A stretch of DNA of 5,181 nt from Nitrosospira sp. (GCA_030453055.1 JAKDLC010000174.1:1-5181), one strand, 5' to 3'; positions 1-5,181 are shown, counted from the stretch's first letter. The notes: generated by a model not told the origin, from the letters alone. A program made the numbers and translations.

Positions 1-364
1 CCGGCACCACCACGAGCTGCGCTATGCGTTCCAGCGGATTCAGCGGGAAAGGAACGTGCCCACGATTCCAGCAGGACACGAATATCTGACCCTGGTAGTC
101 GGAATCGATAAGTCCGATCAGATTTCCCAAAACAATCCCATGCTTGTGGCCTAGCCCGGAACGCGGCAGCACCATCGCGGCGAGTCCCGGGTCGTCAAGA
201 TGAATGGCAACACCGGTGGGGATGAGATTGGCTTCGCCAGGTTCGATCGTCATTACCTGCTCAATGCAGGCCCGCAGATCAAGTCCTGCCGAGCCGGAGG
301 TCGCATAAGCCGGCAACTGGTTTTTCAGGCGGGGGTCGAGAATCTTGATGTCGATTGTTAGCAT
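1..364 (-). CDS. dut: Deoxyuridine 5'-triphosphate nucleotidohydrolase (dUTPase), 3' end cut by window edge
   Basis: dUTPase hydrolyses dUTP to dUMP and pyrophosphate in the cytoplasm. This keeps uracil out of DNA and supplies dUMP for dTMP synthesis. The visible 121 codons carry four of the five trimeric dUTPase motifs in order: [10 protein letters not shown] (residues 23-32), PRSGLG (67-72), GLIDSDYQG (84-92, with the catalytic Asp at 87, matching Asp90 of E. coli) and ERIAQ (112-116). The last motif is preceded by PL rather than the usual PG. The glycine-rich C-terminal motif 5 would lie beyond the left edge; the family is about 150 residues long, so roughly 30 are missing. The ATG at 364 overlaps the coaBC stop codon in ATGCTAA and has no clear Shine-Dalgarno sequence, so translation is probably coupled to coaBC. 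Identification is by strong resemblance to E. coli Dut. Confidence 0.97.
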   Translation of the reverse strand, partial: MLTIDIKILDPRLKNQLPAYATSGSAGLDLRACIEQVMTIEPGEANLIPTGVAIHLDDPGLAAMVLPRSGLGHKHGIVLGNLIGLIDSDYQGQIFVSCWNRGHVPFPLNPLERIAQLVVVP

Positions 365-1578
365 TGCGGTATGGCAGGATTTTGTTTCTCGTACAGCGAG
401 GCGATATGTTTGATCAAACGTCGCGCCTGCTCAATCTTCGGCGCGTTCGGTAAATGGCTTTTACCCTCGTTGTCGAATAGAGTCAACGCGCTTTCATCGG
501 ATCCGATGGCGTCCTGGGCCAGATTAGCGGCGAGTAGCGACAGTTTTTTCTTGCGCCGCTTGGCTTCGGCATTTCTCTCCAGATTTTCAGTCTCTGCGGC
601 GAAACCCACGCAAAAAGGCGGGTTGGGCAGGTTGGCCACATACGCCAGAATATCGGGATTGGGGATAAATTCCAGCACGATGCTACCGCCGGTCTTTTTT
701 GTTTTCTGTTTGCTAGTTCTGACAGGACGATAATCCGCTACCGCTGCAACACTCACAAAAATGTCAGCACGGGAAATCTCGCTTTTGACTGCCGCCAGCA
801 TATCCCGGGCGCTCACCACGTTGACCAGTCGGGCCGTCGCGGGAACGTCCAGGCAAACAGGGCCGGAGATGAGAGTGACTTCCGCCCCTGCTTCAAGTGC
901 TGCGCGAACCACTGCGTAGCCCATTTTTCCGGAACTTGAATTGGTGATTCCCCGAACCGCATCAATGGCCTCGTACGTAGGTCCGGCGGTGATGAGCAAA
1001 CGCTTGCCCCGCAGCGCCTTGGGCTGAAAGAAAGCGTGTATCGCTTCCGCAAGGTCATGTGCTTCCAGCATGCGGCCCATGCCGGTCTCGCCGCAGGCCT
1101 GAACGCCACTGGCAGGGCCGAGTATCGTCACGCCATCACGTCCCAGCGTAATGAGGTTGCGCTGCGTTGCGGGATTTTCCCACATTTGCCGATTCATGGC
1201 AGGGACGATCAGTAAAGGGCAGTCACGCGCGAGGCACAGTGTCGAAAGCAAATCATCAGCCAGTCCATTGGCGAGTTTAGCAATAAAATCAGCGCTGGCG
1301 GGAGCGACAAGAATGGCGTCCATATCGCGCGACAGGTCAATATGCGCCATGCTGTTGGTAATGCTCGTGTCCCAGAGGTCGGTGAATACGGGTTTACCGG
1401 TTAATGCCTGCAACGTCGCGGTGCCAACGAAGCGAGAGGCGGACGCGGTCATTACCACTTGAACATCGATGCCGCTACGTATCAGAAGCCGCGCCAGTTC
1501 CGCTGCCTTGTATGCGGCTACTCCGCCTGTCAGCCCCAGCAACAGGCGCTTGGCGTTGGGTAACGACGTGCCAGTCAT
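358..1578 (-). CDS. coaBC: Bifunctional phosphopantothenoylcysteine decarboxylase / phosphopantothenate-cysteine ligase
   Basis: This enzyme carries out two successive steps of coenzyme A synthesis. CoaB joins 4'-phosphopantothenate to cysteine using CTP, and CoaC decarboxylates the product to 4'-phosphopantetheine using FMN. The 406-residue length matches full-length family members. The N-terminal flavoprotein domain (about 5-185) has LTGGVAAYK (16-24), the active-site His79 in MAHI, the PASAD stretch (93-97), the PAMN clamp (126-129) and catalytic Cys162 in [10 protein letters not shown]. The C-terminal ligase domain (about 190-395) has ITAGPT (196-201), Asn213 in [10 protein letters not shown], the KTKK stretch (292-295, matching the Lys289 motif of E. 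coli) and NPDI (307-310). Every key residue is offset by 3 or 4 from its E. coli counterpart, so the protein looks intact. The ATG at 1578 has only a weak ribosome binding site. The gene is divergent from radC and forms an operon with dut. Confidence 0.98.
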   Translation of the reverse strand: MTGTSLPNAKRLLLGLTGGVAAYKAAELARLLIRSGIDVQVVMTASASRFVGTATLQALTGKPVFTDLWDTSITNSMAHIDLSRDMDAILVAPASADFIAKLANGLADDLLSTLCLARDCPLLIVPAMNRQMWENPATQRNLITLGRDGVTILGPASGVQACGETGMGRMLEAHDLAEAIHAFFQPKALRGKRLLITAGPTYEAIDAVRGITNSSSGKMGYAVVRAALEAGAEVTLISGPVCLDVPATARLVNVVSARDMLAAVKSEISRADIFVSVAAVADYRPVRTSKQKTKKTGGSIVLEFIPNPDILAYVANLPNPPFCVGFAAETENLERNAEAKRRKKKLSLLAANLAQDAIGSDESALTLFDNEGKSHLPNAPKIEQARRLIKHIASLYEKQNPAIPQC

Positions 1579-1679
1579 GGTTGCATGGAGTCATTTCGAT
1601 AAAGACACAGAAGTTTAACCTAAATGCGGCGATTCAGACATCCTCGTCGATGGGATCATTTTTTCCGGCGCGCCCCACT

Positions 1680-1708
1680 TTAACTTTGCCTTACCTTGCC
1701 GTTATACA
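1680..1708 (+). promoter_or_regulatory. Putative sigma70 promoter of radC
   Basis: A TTAACT hexamer (1680-1685, 4 of 6 matches to the -35 consensus) is separated by exactly 17 bp from TATACA (1703-1708, 4 of 6 matches to -10). The predicted transcription start falls at about 1715-1716, on or next to the radC ATG, so the message would have essentially no leader. This rests on spacing and consensus only. No Shine-Dalgarno sequence is present between the -10 box and the ATG, which fits the prediction. Confidence 0.4.
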
Positions 1709-1715
1709 TTACATT

Positions 1716-2390
1716 ATGGCAATTCCAGACTGGCCCGAATCCGAGCGTCCACGCGAAAAGCTCCTGAAGAACGGAGCGGCGAATCTTTCCGATGCTGAAC
1801 TCCTGGCGATATTCCTGCGTACCGGCATGGCAGGAAAAAGCGCCGTGGATCTGGCGCGGGAGCTGCTTAACCATTTCCACGGCTTGACAGGTCTGTTTGC
1901 CGCGAATCAAGGCGCTTTTTGCCTGGTACCCGGAATGGGCCCGGCAAAATACGCTCAGCTACAGGCAGTGCTGGAAATGGCGCGGCGAGCCCTGGAAGAA
2001 AAACTTAAAACCGGCGATACCATGAGTTCGCCAAAGTCGGTGCGCGATTATTTGCGCCTCAGTCTTGAAGGCAAAAAGCACGAGATCTTCGTCGGTATTT
2101 TTCTCGACTCTCAGAATCGCGCTATTGCAACGGAAGAACTGTTCAATGGCACGCTCACCCAGACCAGCGTTTACCCGCGCGAAGTCGTGAAACGGGCGCT
2201 GCATCATAACGCGGCGGCTATTATTTTTGCCCACAACCACCCTTCCGGCGTAGCGGAGCCAAGCCATGCCGACGAAATTCTGACTCAATCCCTAAAGCAG
2301 GCACTCGCGCTGGTGGAGGTGAAAGTCCTGGACCATTTTATTGTTGGCGGCGGCACAGCCATGTCGTTCGCCGAACGGGGATTACTTTGA
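1716..2390 (+). CDS. radC: RadC family JAB/MPN-domain protein (UPF0758)
   Basis: This 224-residue protein has the standard RadC layout. An N-terminal UPF0758 region begins with the family hallmark [13 protein letters not shown] (5-17), followed by [15 protein letters not shown] (23-37). A helix-hairpin-helix-like segment [12 protein letters not shown] lies at 71-82. The C-terminal JAB1/MPN metalloprotease-like domain (about 103-224) carries the HNHPSG motif at 173-178 and Asp186, with Glu140 or Glu141 upstream, so the zinc-binding JAMM residues are all present. The molecular role of chromosomal RadC is unsettled: the old DNA-repair assignment was withdrawn, and mobile-element copies are linked to anti-restriction islands. 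The reading frame is open upstream to 1404, across antisense coaBC, but the ATG at 1716 gives the N-terminus expected for the family. It has no visible ribosome binding site. Nothing nearby suggests a mobile-element copy. Confidence 0.95.
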   Translation: MAIPDWPESERPREKLLKNGAANLSDAELLAIFLRTGMAGKSAVDLARELLNHFHGLTGLFAANQGAFCLVPGMGPAKYAQLQAVLEMARRALEEKLKTGDTMSSPKSVRDYLRLSLEGKKHEIFVGIFLDSQNRAIATEELFNGTLTQTSVYPREVVKRALHHNAAAIIFAHNHPSGVAEPSHADEILTQSLKQALALVEVKVLDHFIVGGGTAMSFAERGLL

Positions 2391-2400
2391 TTTGATTTGA
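2386..2400 (+). repeat. Three tandem TTTGA copies over the radC stop
   Basis: TTTGA occurs three times in direct succession, starting inside the last radC codons. The first copy supplies the radC stop TGA (2388-2390). The other two copies place TGA at 2393 and 2398, so stops occur in all three forward frames within 13 bases. Confidence 0.85.
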
Positions 2401-2424
2401 GAAAGTCCTCGAAATCAGGCGTGA

Positions 2425-2462
2425 TATACGCAAACGTATAAGCATGAATACGTTTGCGTATA
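2425..2462. promoter_or_regulatory. Perfect 15-bp inverted repeat upstream of rpmB, candidate operator or hairpin
   Basis: The left arm TATACGCAAACGTAT (2425-2439) is an exact reverse complement of the right arm ATACGTTTGCGTATA (2448-2462), separated by the 8-nt loop AAGCATGA. Each arm is itself a near-palindrome (ATACG, 4 nt, CGTAT). No T-run follows on the plus strand (next bases AATCAGGG), so it does not look like an intrinsic terminator of radC. The right arm occupies the place where the -35 element of the downstream TATAAT box should be, which suggests a regulator binding site. Regulator unknown. Confidence 0.6.
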
Positions 2463-2470
2463 AATCAGGG

Positions 2471-2476
2471 TATAAT
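2471..2476 (+). promoter_or_regulatory. Putative -10 box of the rpmB-rpmG promoter
   Basis: This is a perfect TATAAT ending 30 bp before the rpmB ATG, preceded by GGG rather than an extended TGn. At 16-18 bp spacing the upstream sequence falls in the right arm of the inverted repeat and does not resemble TTGACA. Transcription would begin near 2483, giving a leader of about 24 nt that contains the rpmB ribosome binding site. Confidence 0.5.
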
Positions 2477-2506
2477 ATATCTTTGCGTATTCTGGAGTGG
2501 ATCGTC

Positions 2507-2743
2507 ATGGCACGAGTATGTGAAGTCACCGGCAAGAAACCTATGACCGGACACCATGTTTCCCATGCTAACAACAAGACTAAACGGCGCTTTCTGCCTA
2601 ATTTGCAGCATCGCCGCTTCTGGGTTGAAAGCGAGAATCGCTGGGTTAGCCTGCGCTTGTCGAACGTAGCGCTGCGTACAATAGATAAGAACGGGATCGA
2701 TGCGGTGCTGGCCAAAATTCGCGCCCGCGGCGGCGCCATCTAA
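2507..2743 (+). CDS. rpmB: 50S ribosomal protein L28
   Basis: L28 is a small basic protein of the large ribosomal subunit. The 78-residue product has the same length as E. coli L28 and aligns throughout. It has the N-terminal [12 protein letters not shown] with its single Cys5, then [17 protein letters not shown], and the conserved C-terminal IDKNGID and KIRARGG segments. With one cysteine and no paired CxxC motifs it belongs to the zinc-independent (C-minus) form. The ATG at 2507 is preceded by GGAG at 2494-2497 (9-nt gap); an in-frame ATG at 2444 would add 21 residues foreign to the family and lies inside the inverted repeat. rpmG follows 42 nt downstream, the usual proteobacterial pair. 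Confidence 0.98.
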   Translation: MARVCEVTGKKPMTGHHVSHANNKTKRRFLPNLQHRRFWVESENRWVSLRLSNVALRTIDKNGIDAVLAKIRARGGAI

Positions 2744-2785
2744 TCATGAAACCACATCCGGACTTCGGAATTTAAGGACATCATC

Positions 2786-2941
2786 ATGCGGGAAAAAATA
2801 AAACTCGAATCTTCGGCTGGGACCGGGCATTTTTATACCACCACCAAGAACAAACGCACCACTCCGGAAAAACTGGAAATTCTGAAGTTCGATCCGGTAG
2901 CACGCAAGCACGTCAAATATAAGGAAATCAAACTTAAGTAG
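2786..2941 (+). CDS. rpmG: 50S ribosomal protein L33
   Basis: L33 is a small protein of the large ribosomal subunit near the E site. The 51-residue product contains the family hallmarks [32 protein letters not shown] and the C-terminal YKEIKLK. It has no cysteine, so it is the zinc-independent form, in keeping with its L28 partner. The protein starts directly at MREKIKL, lacking the MAKGI lead of the 55-residue E. coli protein. No in-frame upstream start restores it, and I recall the same short form from Nitrosomonas. A clear ribosome binding site AAGGA (2774-2778) stands 7 nt before the ATG. The gene is cotranscribed with rpmB and ends before a terminator hairpin at 3010-3033. Confidence 0.98.
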   Translation: MREKIKLESSAGTGHFYTTTKNKRTTPEKLEILKFDPVARKHVKYKEIKLK

Positions 2942-3005
2942 ACGTTGTGGCTTGGAAAAACGCCGCACCACGAATCTCGATGGAACGTAAAAGCGCAAAG
3001 ACCCA

Positions 3006-3033
3006 ACAAAAAACCCGCCATCCGGCGGGTTTT
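3006..3033. terminator. Bidirectional rho-independent terminator between rpmG and the desaturase gene
   Basis: AAAACCCGCC (3010-3019) pairs perfectly with GGCGGGTTTT (3024-3033) across an ATCC loop. On the plus strand the stem ends in a TTTT run. On the minus strand the A-run at 3008-3013 becomes a U-run, so the same hairpin can end both the rpmB-rpmG transcript and the convergent desaturase transcript. It lies 68 nt after the rpmG stop and 48 nt after the desaturase stop. Confidence 0.88.
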
Positions 3034-3041
3034 AACAGTTA

Positions 3042-3083
3042 CACCTGCATCTGTTTGTTCTTCACCTGCATCTGTTTGTTCTT
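3042..3083. repeat. Exact 21-bp tandem duplication at the 3' end of the desaturase gene
   Basis: A 21-bp unit beginning CACCTGCATC and ending TTTGTTCTT occurs twice back to back without mismatch (3042-3062 and 3063-3083). The second copy, which is the first on the minus strand, includes two bases of the desaturase stop codon; the rest is 3' untranslated. It separates the desaturase stop from the shared terminator. Identity between copies suggests a recent duplication. Confidence 0.95.
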
Positions 3084-4251
3084 ACGCGTAGCAACGTAGT
3101 CTGCGGGAGAAATTTTCCAGCACCTCAATGCCGCTTTCCTCAGCGCGGTGACACCAGTCCTCCAATTGTTTGACCAGTTCATCCTTGGATGCAGCGGATC
3201 GTTGCCACACCGCCATGAGCTCTTCACGCATCGTATAGACCTTGTCAAGGGTTCTGGTTTTACTCAGCATCAGATTCAGCTTGGCGCGTTCCTCTTCTTG
3301 CAGCGTTTTGGAATCGGCAAGCACCCAACGTTTAAGTGTGGGGCGATCCACACCGAGATTCGTAGCCGCGTCCTTCAAATGATCAATTTCCTTGGCGAGC
3401 GTATGCGTGAGGGATTGGGCATATTTTGCCAGCACTTCGTAGCGGTGGGAAATGACCGCGTGCAACGTATCGAGGTCGCATTGGGTCTTGGACGCATCGA
3501 GGCGCAACTTGGGAGCGATTTTCTTCACCTCGGCCAGTCCCATCGATTTCAGGATGCATATGTACATCCAGCCGATGTCGAACTCATACCATTTATTGGA
3601 TAACCGTGCGGACGTAGCATAAGCATGATGATTATTATGCAATTCCTCCCCGCCAATCAGGATGCCCCAAGGAACGATATTGCGGCTGGCGTCCTCCGCC
3701 TGGAAATTCCGATAACCCCAGAAATGCCCGATACCGTTGATGACGCCGGCCGCCATGATCGGCGCCCATGCCATCTGTATCGCCCAGATCGTAAGTCCGA
3801 TTGGACCGAAGAGAATGAGATTGATGATCAGCATCAGCGCGACGCCCTTGGCGCTATGCTTGGCGTAGACATTGCGCTCCAGCCAGTCATCCGGTGTACC
3901 ATGGCCGTATCGTTCAAGGGTTTCCAGGTTTTTGGCTTCTTTCCGGTAGAGTTCCGAGCCTTCCCTCAGCACTTTATTGATGCCGAGTACTTGCGGACTA
4001 TGAGGATCGTCCGGGGTCTCGCACTTGGCGTGATGCTTACGGTGTATCGCCGTCCATTCCTTGGTGACCATGCCGGTAGTAAGCCACAGCCAGAGACGGA
4101 AAAAATGGCTGGGTAATGGATGCAACTCCAGAGAGCGGTGAGCCTGGTGACGGTGCAGATATATTGTAATACTGGCGATAGTTATGTGGGTGAGACCCAG
4201 GATGACTACTATATAACCCCACCAAGGCAAGTCAACAAGACCTAAAGTCAT
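3082..4251 (-). CDS. desA: DesA-type membrane fatty acid desaturase with transposase-like C-terminal tail
   Basis: This enzyme is predicted to introduce a double bond (probably delta-9) into saturated acyl chains at the inner membrane, using O2 and a di-iron centre. All three histidine boxes of the class are present: HRHQAH (33-38), HRKHH (70-74) and HNNHH (205-209). Hydrophobic segments at about 12-31, 49-62, 137-155 and 158-172 fit a four-helix membrane domain. The 389-residue length and the order of boxes match Pseudomonas DesA, which acts on phospholipid acyl chains; whether this enzyme uses phospholipid or acyl-CoA cannot be read from sequence. Residues from about 260 to 389 are a long charged helical extension whose last 60 residues (TLDKVYTMREEL, then DWCHRAEESGIEVLENFSRRLR) resemble the C-terminal end of ISL3-family transposases. 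The ATG at 4251 has AAGGA 10 nt upstream (plus positions 4262-4266). The gene is monocistronic and convergent with rpmG. Confidence 0.93.
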   Translation of the reverse strand: MTLGLVDLPWWGYIVVILGLTHITIASITIYLHRHQAHRSLELHPLPSHFFRLWLWLTTGMVTKEWTAIHRKHHAKCETPDDPHSPQVLGINKVLREGSELYRKEAKNLETLERYGHGTPDDWLERNVYAKHSAKGVALMLIINLILFGPIGLTIWAIQMAWAPIMAAGVINGIGHFWGYRNFQAEDASRNIVPWGILIGGEELHNNHHAYATSARLSNKWYEFDIGWMYICILKSMGLAEVKKIAPKLRLDASKTQCDLDTLHAVISHRYEVLAKYAQSLTHTLAKEIDHLKDAATNLGVDRPTLKRWVLADSKTLQEEERAKLNLMLSKTRTLDKVYTMREELMAVWQRSAASKDELVKQLEDWCHRAEESGIEVLENFSRRLRCYA

Positions 4252-4292
4252 ATAGCCGTGATCCTTTTAGAAAATGTACGCAGGGAGGCGAT

Positions 4293-4321
4293 AATTTAAC
4301 GGGAAACGAGCGTTTGGTCAA
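4293..4321 (-). promoter_or_regulatory. Sigma70-type promoter of the desaturase gene with palindrome in the spacer
   Basis: Read on the minus strand, TTGACC (4321-4316, 5 of 6 to consensus) is followed after exactly 17 bp by TAAATT (4298-4293, 4 of 6). Transcription should start near 4286, leaving a leader of about 35 nt. An A/T-rich stretch with seven T residues (4341-4335) lies just upstream and could act as an UP element. The spacer begins with the inverted repeat AAACG-CT-CGTTT (4315-4304), directly against the -35 box, where a bound repressor would block polymerase. Confidence 0.55.
4304..4315. promoter_or_regulatory. Candidate repressor operator in the desaturase promoter
   Basis: AAACG and CGTTT form 5-bp arms around two bases between the -35 and -10 boxes. 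Read on the minus strand the core AACGCTCGTT differs at one position from AACGCTTGTT, the core I remember for the DNA site of DesT, the TetR-family repressor of the Pseudomonas desaturase genes desCB. No regulator gene is in the window. Confidence 0.35.
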
Positions 4322-4359
4322 GAAATTATGCTTCAAAAAAATAACGCCGCTCGCCCTTC

Positions 4360-4374
4360 CCGGGTATAACCCGG
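4360..4374 (-). terminator. Small hairpin after the hypothetical gene, weak terminator candidate
   Basis: CCGGGT (4360-4365) pairs with ACCCGG (4369-4374) around a 3-nt loop, 48 nt past the stop of the small hypothetical gene. On the minus strand a run of seven T residues follows, but only about 18 nt beyond the stem, so it is not a classical intrinsic terminator. The T-run may instead belong to the desaturase promoter. Confidence 0.25.
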
Positions 4375-4422
4375 ATGTTTCATAAATTGACGCGCGCCTT
4401 GCTGGTCTTTTGTTTCGTATAT

Positions 4423-4734
4423 TCAGCGCTTCGGCTGTTTCTTACCGGCTCCCGGCGGCACATCCGACGGTATTCCGCGGCGCTCAGTATCCTTCAGGCC
4501 GGATTCGATGTCTTCCGCGGCTTGTTTTATCGTATCGCGCGATTCCTGATTCACCGTCGCCGACGCGGTGCTTCCCGAGCCGGTTGTCTCGTCACGGTCG
4601 TGAGGCAACAACAGATCGCCCTCCTCTTCTTGTTTCGAAGAGAGCGGCTTTTGCTGCGCCAAATGTCCGGTTTTCTTCTTCGCACCGGCGGGAGTTTGTT
4701 GCCGGCGCGGCTGCTTCTTTTTTCGGACGGTCAT
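4423..4734 (-). CDS. Small polar conserved hypothetical protein (103 aa)
   Basis: Function unknown. The product is very hydrophilic and probably largely disordered. It has a lysine/arginine-rich start (MTVRKKKQPRRQQ, 1-13), a second basic patch (GAKKK, 17-21), an acidic stretch (QEEEGD, 35-40), a Ser/Thr/Gly-rich linker (50-60) and a basic tail (GKKQPKR). The most protein-like parts are LLLPHDRDE (41-49) and the helical segment TIKQAAEDIESGLKDTERRG (68-87). I recall similar short proteins with an LPHDRDE motif and a helix followed by DT-(D/E)-R from many Betaproteobacteria, none characterised. The frame is open upstream to 5103, but that part overlaps the membrane protein gene. The ATG at 4734 is chosen because GAGG (4746-4743) stands 8 nt before it. 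It lies 56 nt after the DUF2269-like gene, probably in one operon. Confidence 0.75.
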   Translation of the reverse strand: MTVRKKKQPRRQQTPAGAKKKTGHLAQQKPLSSKQEEEGDLLLPHDRDETTGSGSTASATVNQESRDTIKQAAEDIESGLKDTERRGIPSDVPPGAGKKQPKR

Positions 4735-4742
4735 GGCTGTTA

Positions 4743-4746
4743 CCTC
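4743..4746 (-). promoter_or_regulatory. Ribosome binding site that fixes the start of the 103-aa protein
   Basis: On the minus strand TGAGGTAACAGCC precedes the ATG at 4734. GAGG is 8 nt from the start codon, good Shine-Dalgarno spacing, and favours this start over the longer open frame reaching 5103. Confidence 0.65.
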
Positions 4747-4790
4747 AGATTGCTGTAACCGGTCAAGAGTGAGTATCAAGGTTTCTTCGC

Positions 4791-5181
4791 TTATACCGGC
4801 TTTGCAACCATCAGATAAAATACGATGACAAGCGCGATGAATGCGGGAATGCCCAGCGCAATCCATAACCGGAAGTAATGCCAATACAAGTCGGGTAAAT
4901 CGTTTTTCTTTTCGCTGGCTTCGGCCGCCAGACGTTGCAGCCGTATTTGCAACCATATTACCGGAAGCCAGCAAGCGCCCGCAAGCAGATATAAGCCGGT
5001 CGACCAGATTATCCAGCGACTTGTCAGTGGAATATCCGCTAAATAAACGAGATAAAAGCCGGTAAGAGGCTGGATGACAATGGTCGTTGCGGTAAACATC
5101 CAATCAGCGGCGACGACATTTTTGCCAACCGAGGCCACGATCGATGGGTTTCTTGTCCGGGTGGCGCAATAAAAATAATAG
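4791..5181 (-). CDS. DUF2269-type integral membrane protein, 5' end cut by window edge
   Basis: Uncharacterised membrane protein. The frame is open from the right edge of the window: 14 in-frame codons ending in ATRTRNPSI lie before the GTG at 5138, and the family pattern (ATRTRNP, short helix, then ADWMFT) runs straight through that GTG. The true start is therefore outside the window; 129 codons are visible, and full-length relatives are around 150-160 residues. Hydrophobic helices are visible around WMFTATTIVIQPLTGFYLVYL, then WIIWSTGLYLLAGACWLPV, and LWIALGIPAFIALVIVFYLMV near the C-terminus, with a charged loop (QRLAAEASEKKNDLP) before the last. QPLTG and GACWLPV are typical of DUF2269 as I remember it. 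The protein ends in MVAKPV. It is followed by the 103-aa hypothetical gene. Confidence 0.85.
   Translation of the reverse strand, partial: YYFYCATRTRNPSIVASVGKNVVAADWMFTATTIVIQPLTGFYLVYLADIPLTSRWIIWSTGLYLLAGACWLPVIWLQIRLQRLAAEASEKKNDLPDLYWHYFRLWIALGIPAFIALVIVFYLMVAKPV

Noticed and set aside
371..1462. Open frames opposite and alongside coaBC (371-733 +, 813-1109 -, 1151-1462 +)
   Set aside because: They are shadows of the coaBC coding sequence with no family resemblance and no ribosome binding sites.
1404..1715. Upstream extension of the radC reading frame
   Set aside because: It runs antisense through the start of coaBC and gives an arginine/proline-rich sequence unlike RadC; the family N-terminus begins at 1716.
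2425..2462. The inverted repeat as an intrinsic terminator of radC
   Set aside because: The stem is AT-rich and no T-run follows on either strand.
2444..2506. Longer L28 starting at the ATG at 2444
   Set aside because: The added 21 residues are foreign to L28, the codon lies in the loop of the inverted repeat upstream of the TATAAT box, and the ATG at 2507 has its own ribosome binding site.
2744..3021. Minus-strand open frames across rpmG
   Set aside because: They are antisense to the ribosomal protein L33 gene, which is unmistakable.
3039..3248. Shifted minus-strand frame ending in two KNKQMQV repeats, as an alternative desaturase C-terminus
   Set aside because: The main frame ends in FSRRLRCYA, a natural end for the family; the repeated peptide only reflects the 21-bp duplication in non-coding DNA.
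3148..4225. Open frames over the desaturase gene (3148-3603 +, 3625-4116 +, 4037-4225 -)
   Set aside because: They are antisense or shifted-frame shadows; the desaturase frame has all histidine boxes and membrane helices.
4735..5103. Upstream extension of the 103-aa hypothetical protein frame to 226 residues
   Set aside because: It overlaps the clearly better DUF2269-like membrane protein in another frame, and a good ribosome binding site stands before the ATG at 4734.
4791..5138. GTG at 5138 as the start of the DUF2269-like protein
   Set aside because: The frame is open to the window edge and the preceding residues (ATRTRNPSI) fit the family, so this GTG is an internal valine codon.

Overview
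The window is a dense stretch of ordinary proteobacterial chromosome. It looks like a betaproteobacterium, and the best fit is the ammonia-oxidising Nitrosomonadaceae (Nitrosospira/Nitrosomonas-like). I infer this from three things: the adjacency of coaBC-dut with radC-rpmB-rpmG, a 51-residue L33 that starts directly at MREKIKL, and a DesA-type desaturase closely resembling betaproteobacterial and pseudomonad enzymes. The lineage call is from memory of these families, not from a search. I see no mobile element, CRISPR array, tRNA, rRNA or prophage gene.

Left part (1-1578, minus strand): coaBC (two-step synthesis of 4'-phosphopantetheine) is followed, with a 7-nt ATGCTAA overlap, by dut (dUTPase), which runs off the left edge. 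Centre (1716-2941, plus strand): radC is divergent from coaBC and is followed by the ribosomal protein pair rpmB-rpmG (L28, L33). A perfect 15-bp inverted repeat lies between radC and rpmB, next to a TATAAT box with no recognisable -35. Right part (minus strand): a DesA-like membrane fatty acid desaturase converges on rpmG, and the two share a terminator hairpin that can work in both directions. Its own sigma70-type promoter carries a short palindrome in the spacer. Beyond it lie a small polar conserved hypothetical gene and, upstream of that, the 3' part of a DUF2269-type membrane protein gene that enters from the right edge.

No gap exceeds 300 bases. The gaps are 1579-1715 (putative radC promoter; no convincing coaBC promoter), 2391-2506 (palindrome and rpmB promoter region), 2942-3081 (terminator and a 21-bp tandem duplication), 4252-4422 (desaturase promoter and a weak hairpin) and 4735-4790 (ribosome binding site only).

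Functionally the window joins coenzyme A synthesis, nucleotide-pool sanitation, translation and membrane lipid desaturation. I found no new multi-gene system. The points most worth a second look are the palindrome before rpmB, the palindrome in the desaturase promoter, the transposase-like tail of the desaturase, and the possibly leaderless radC transcript.
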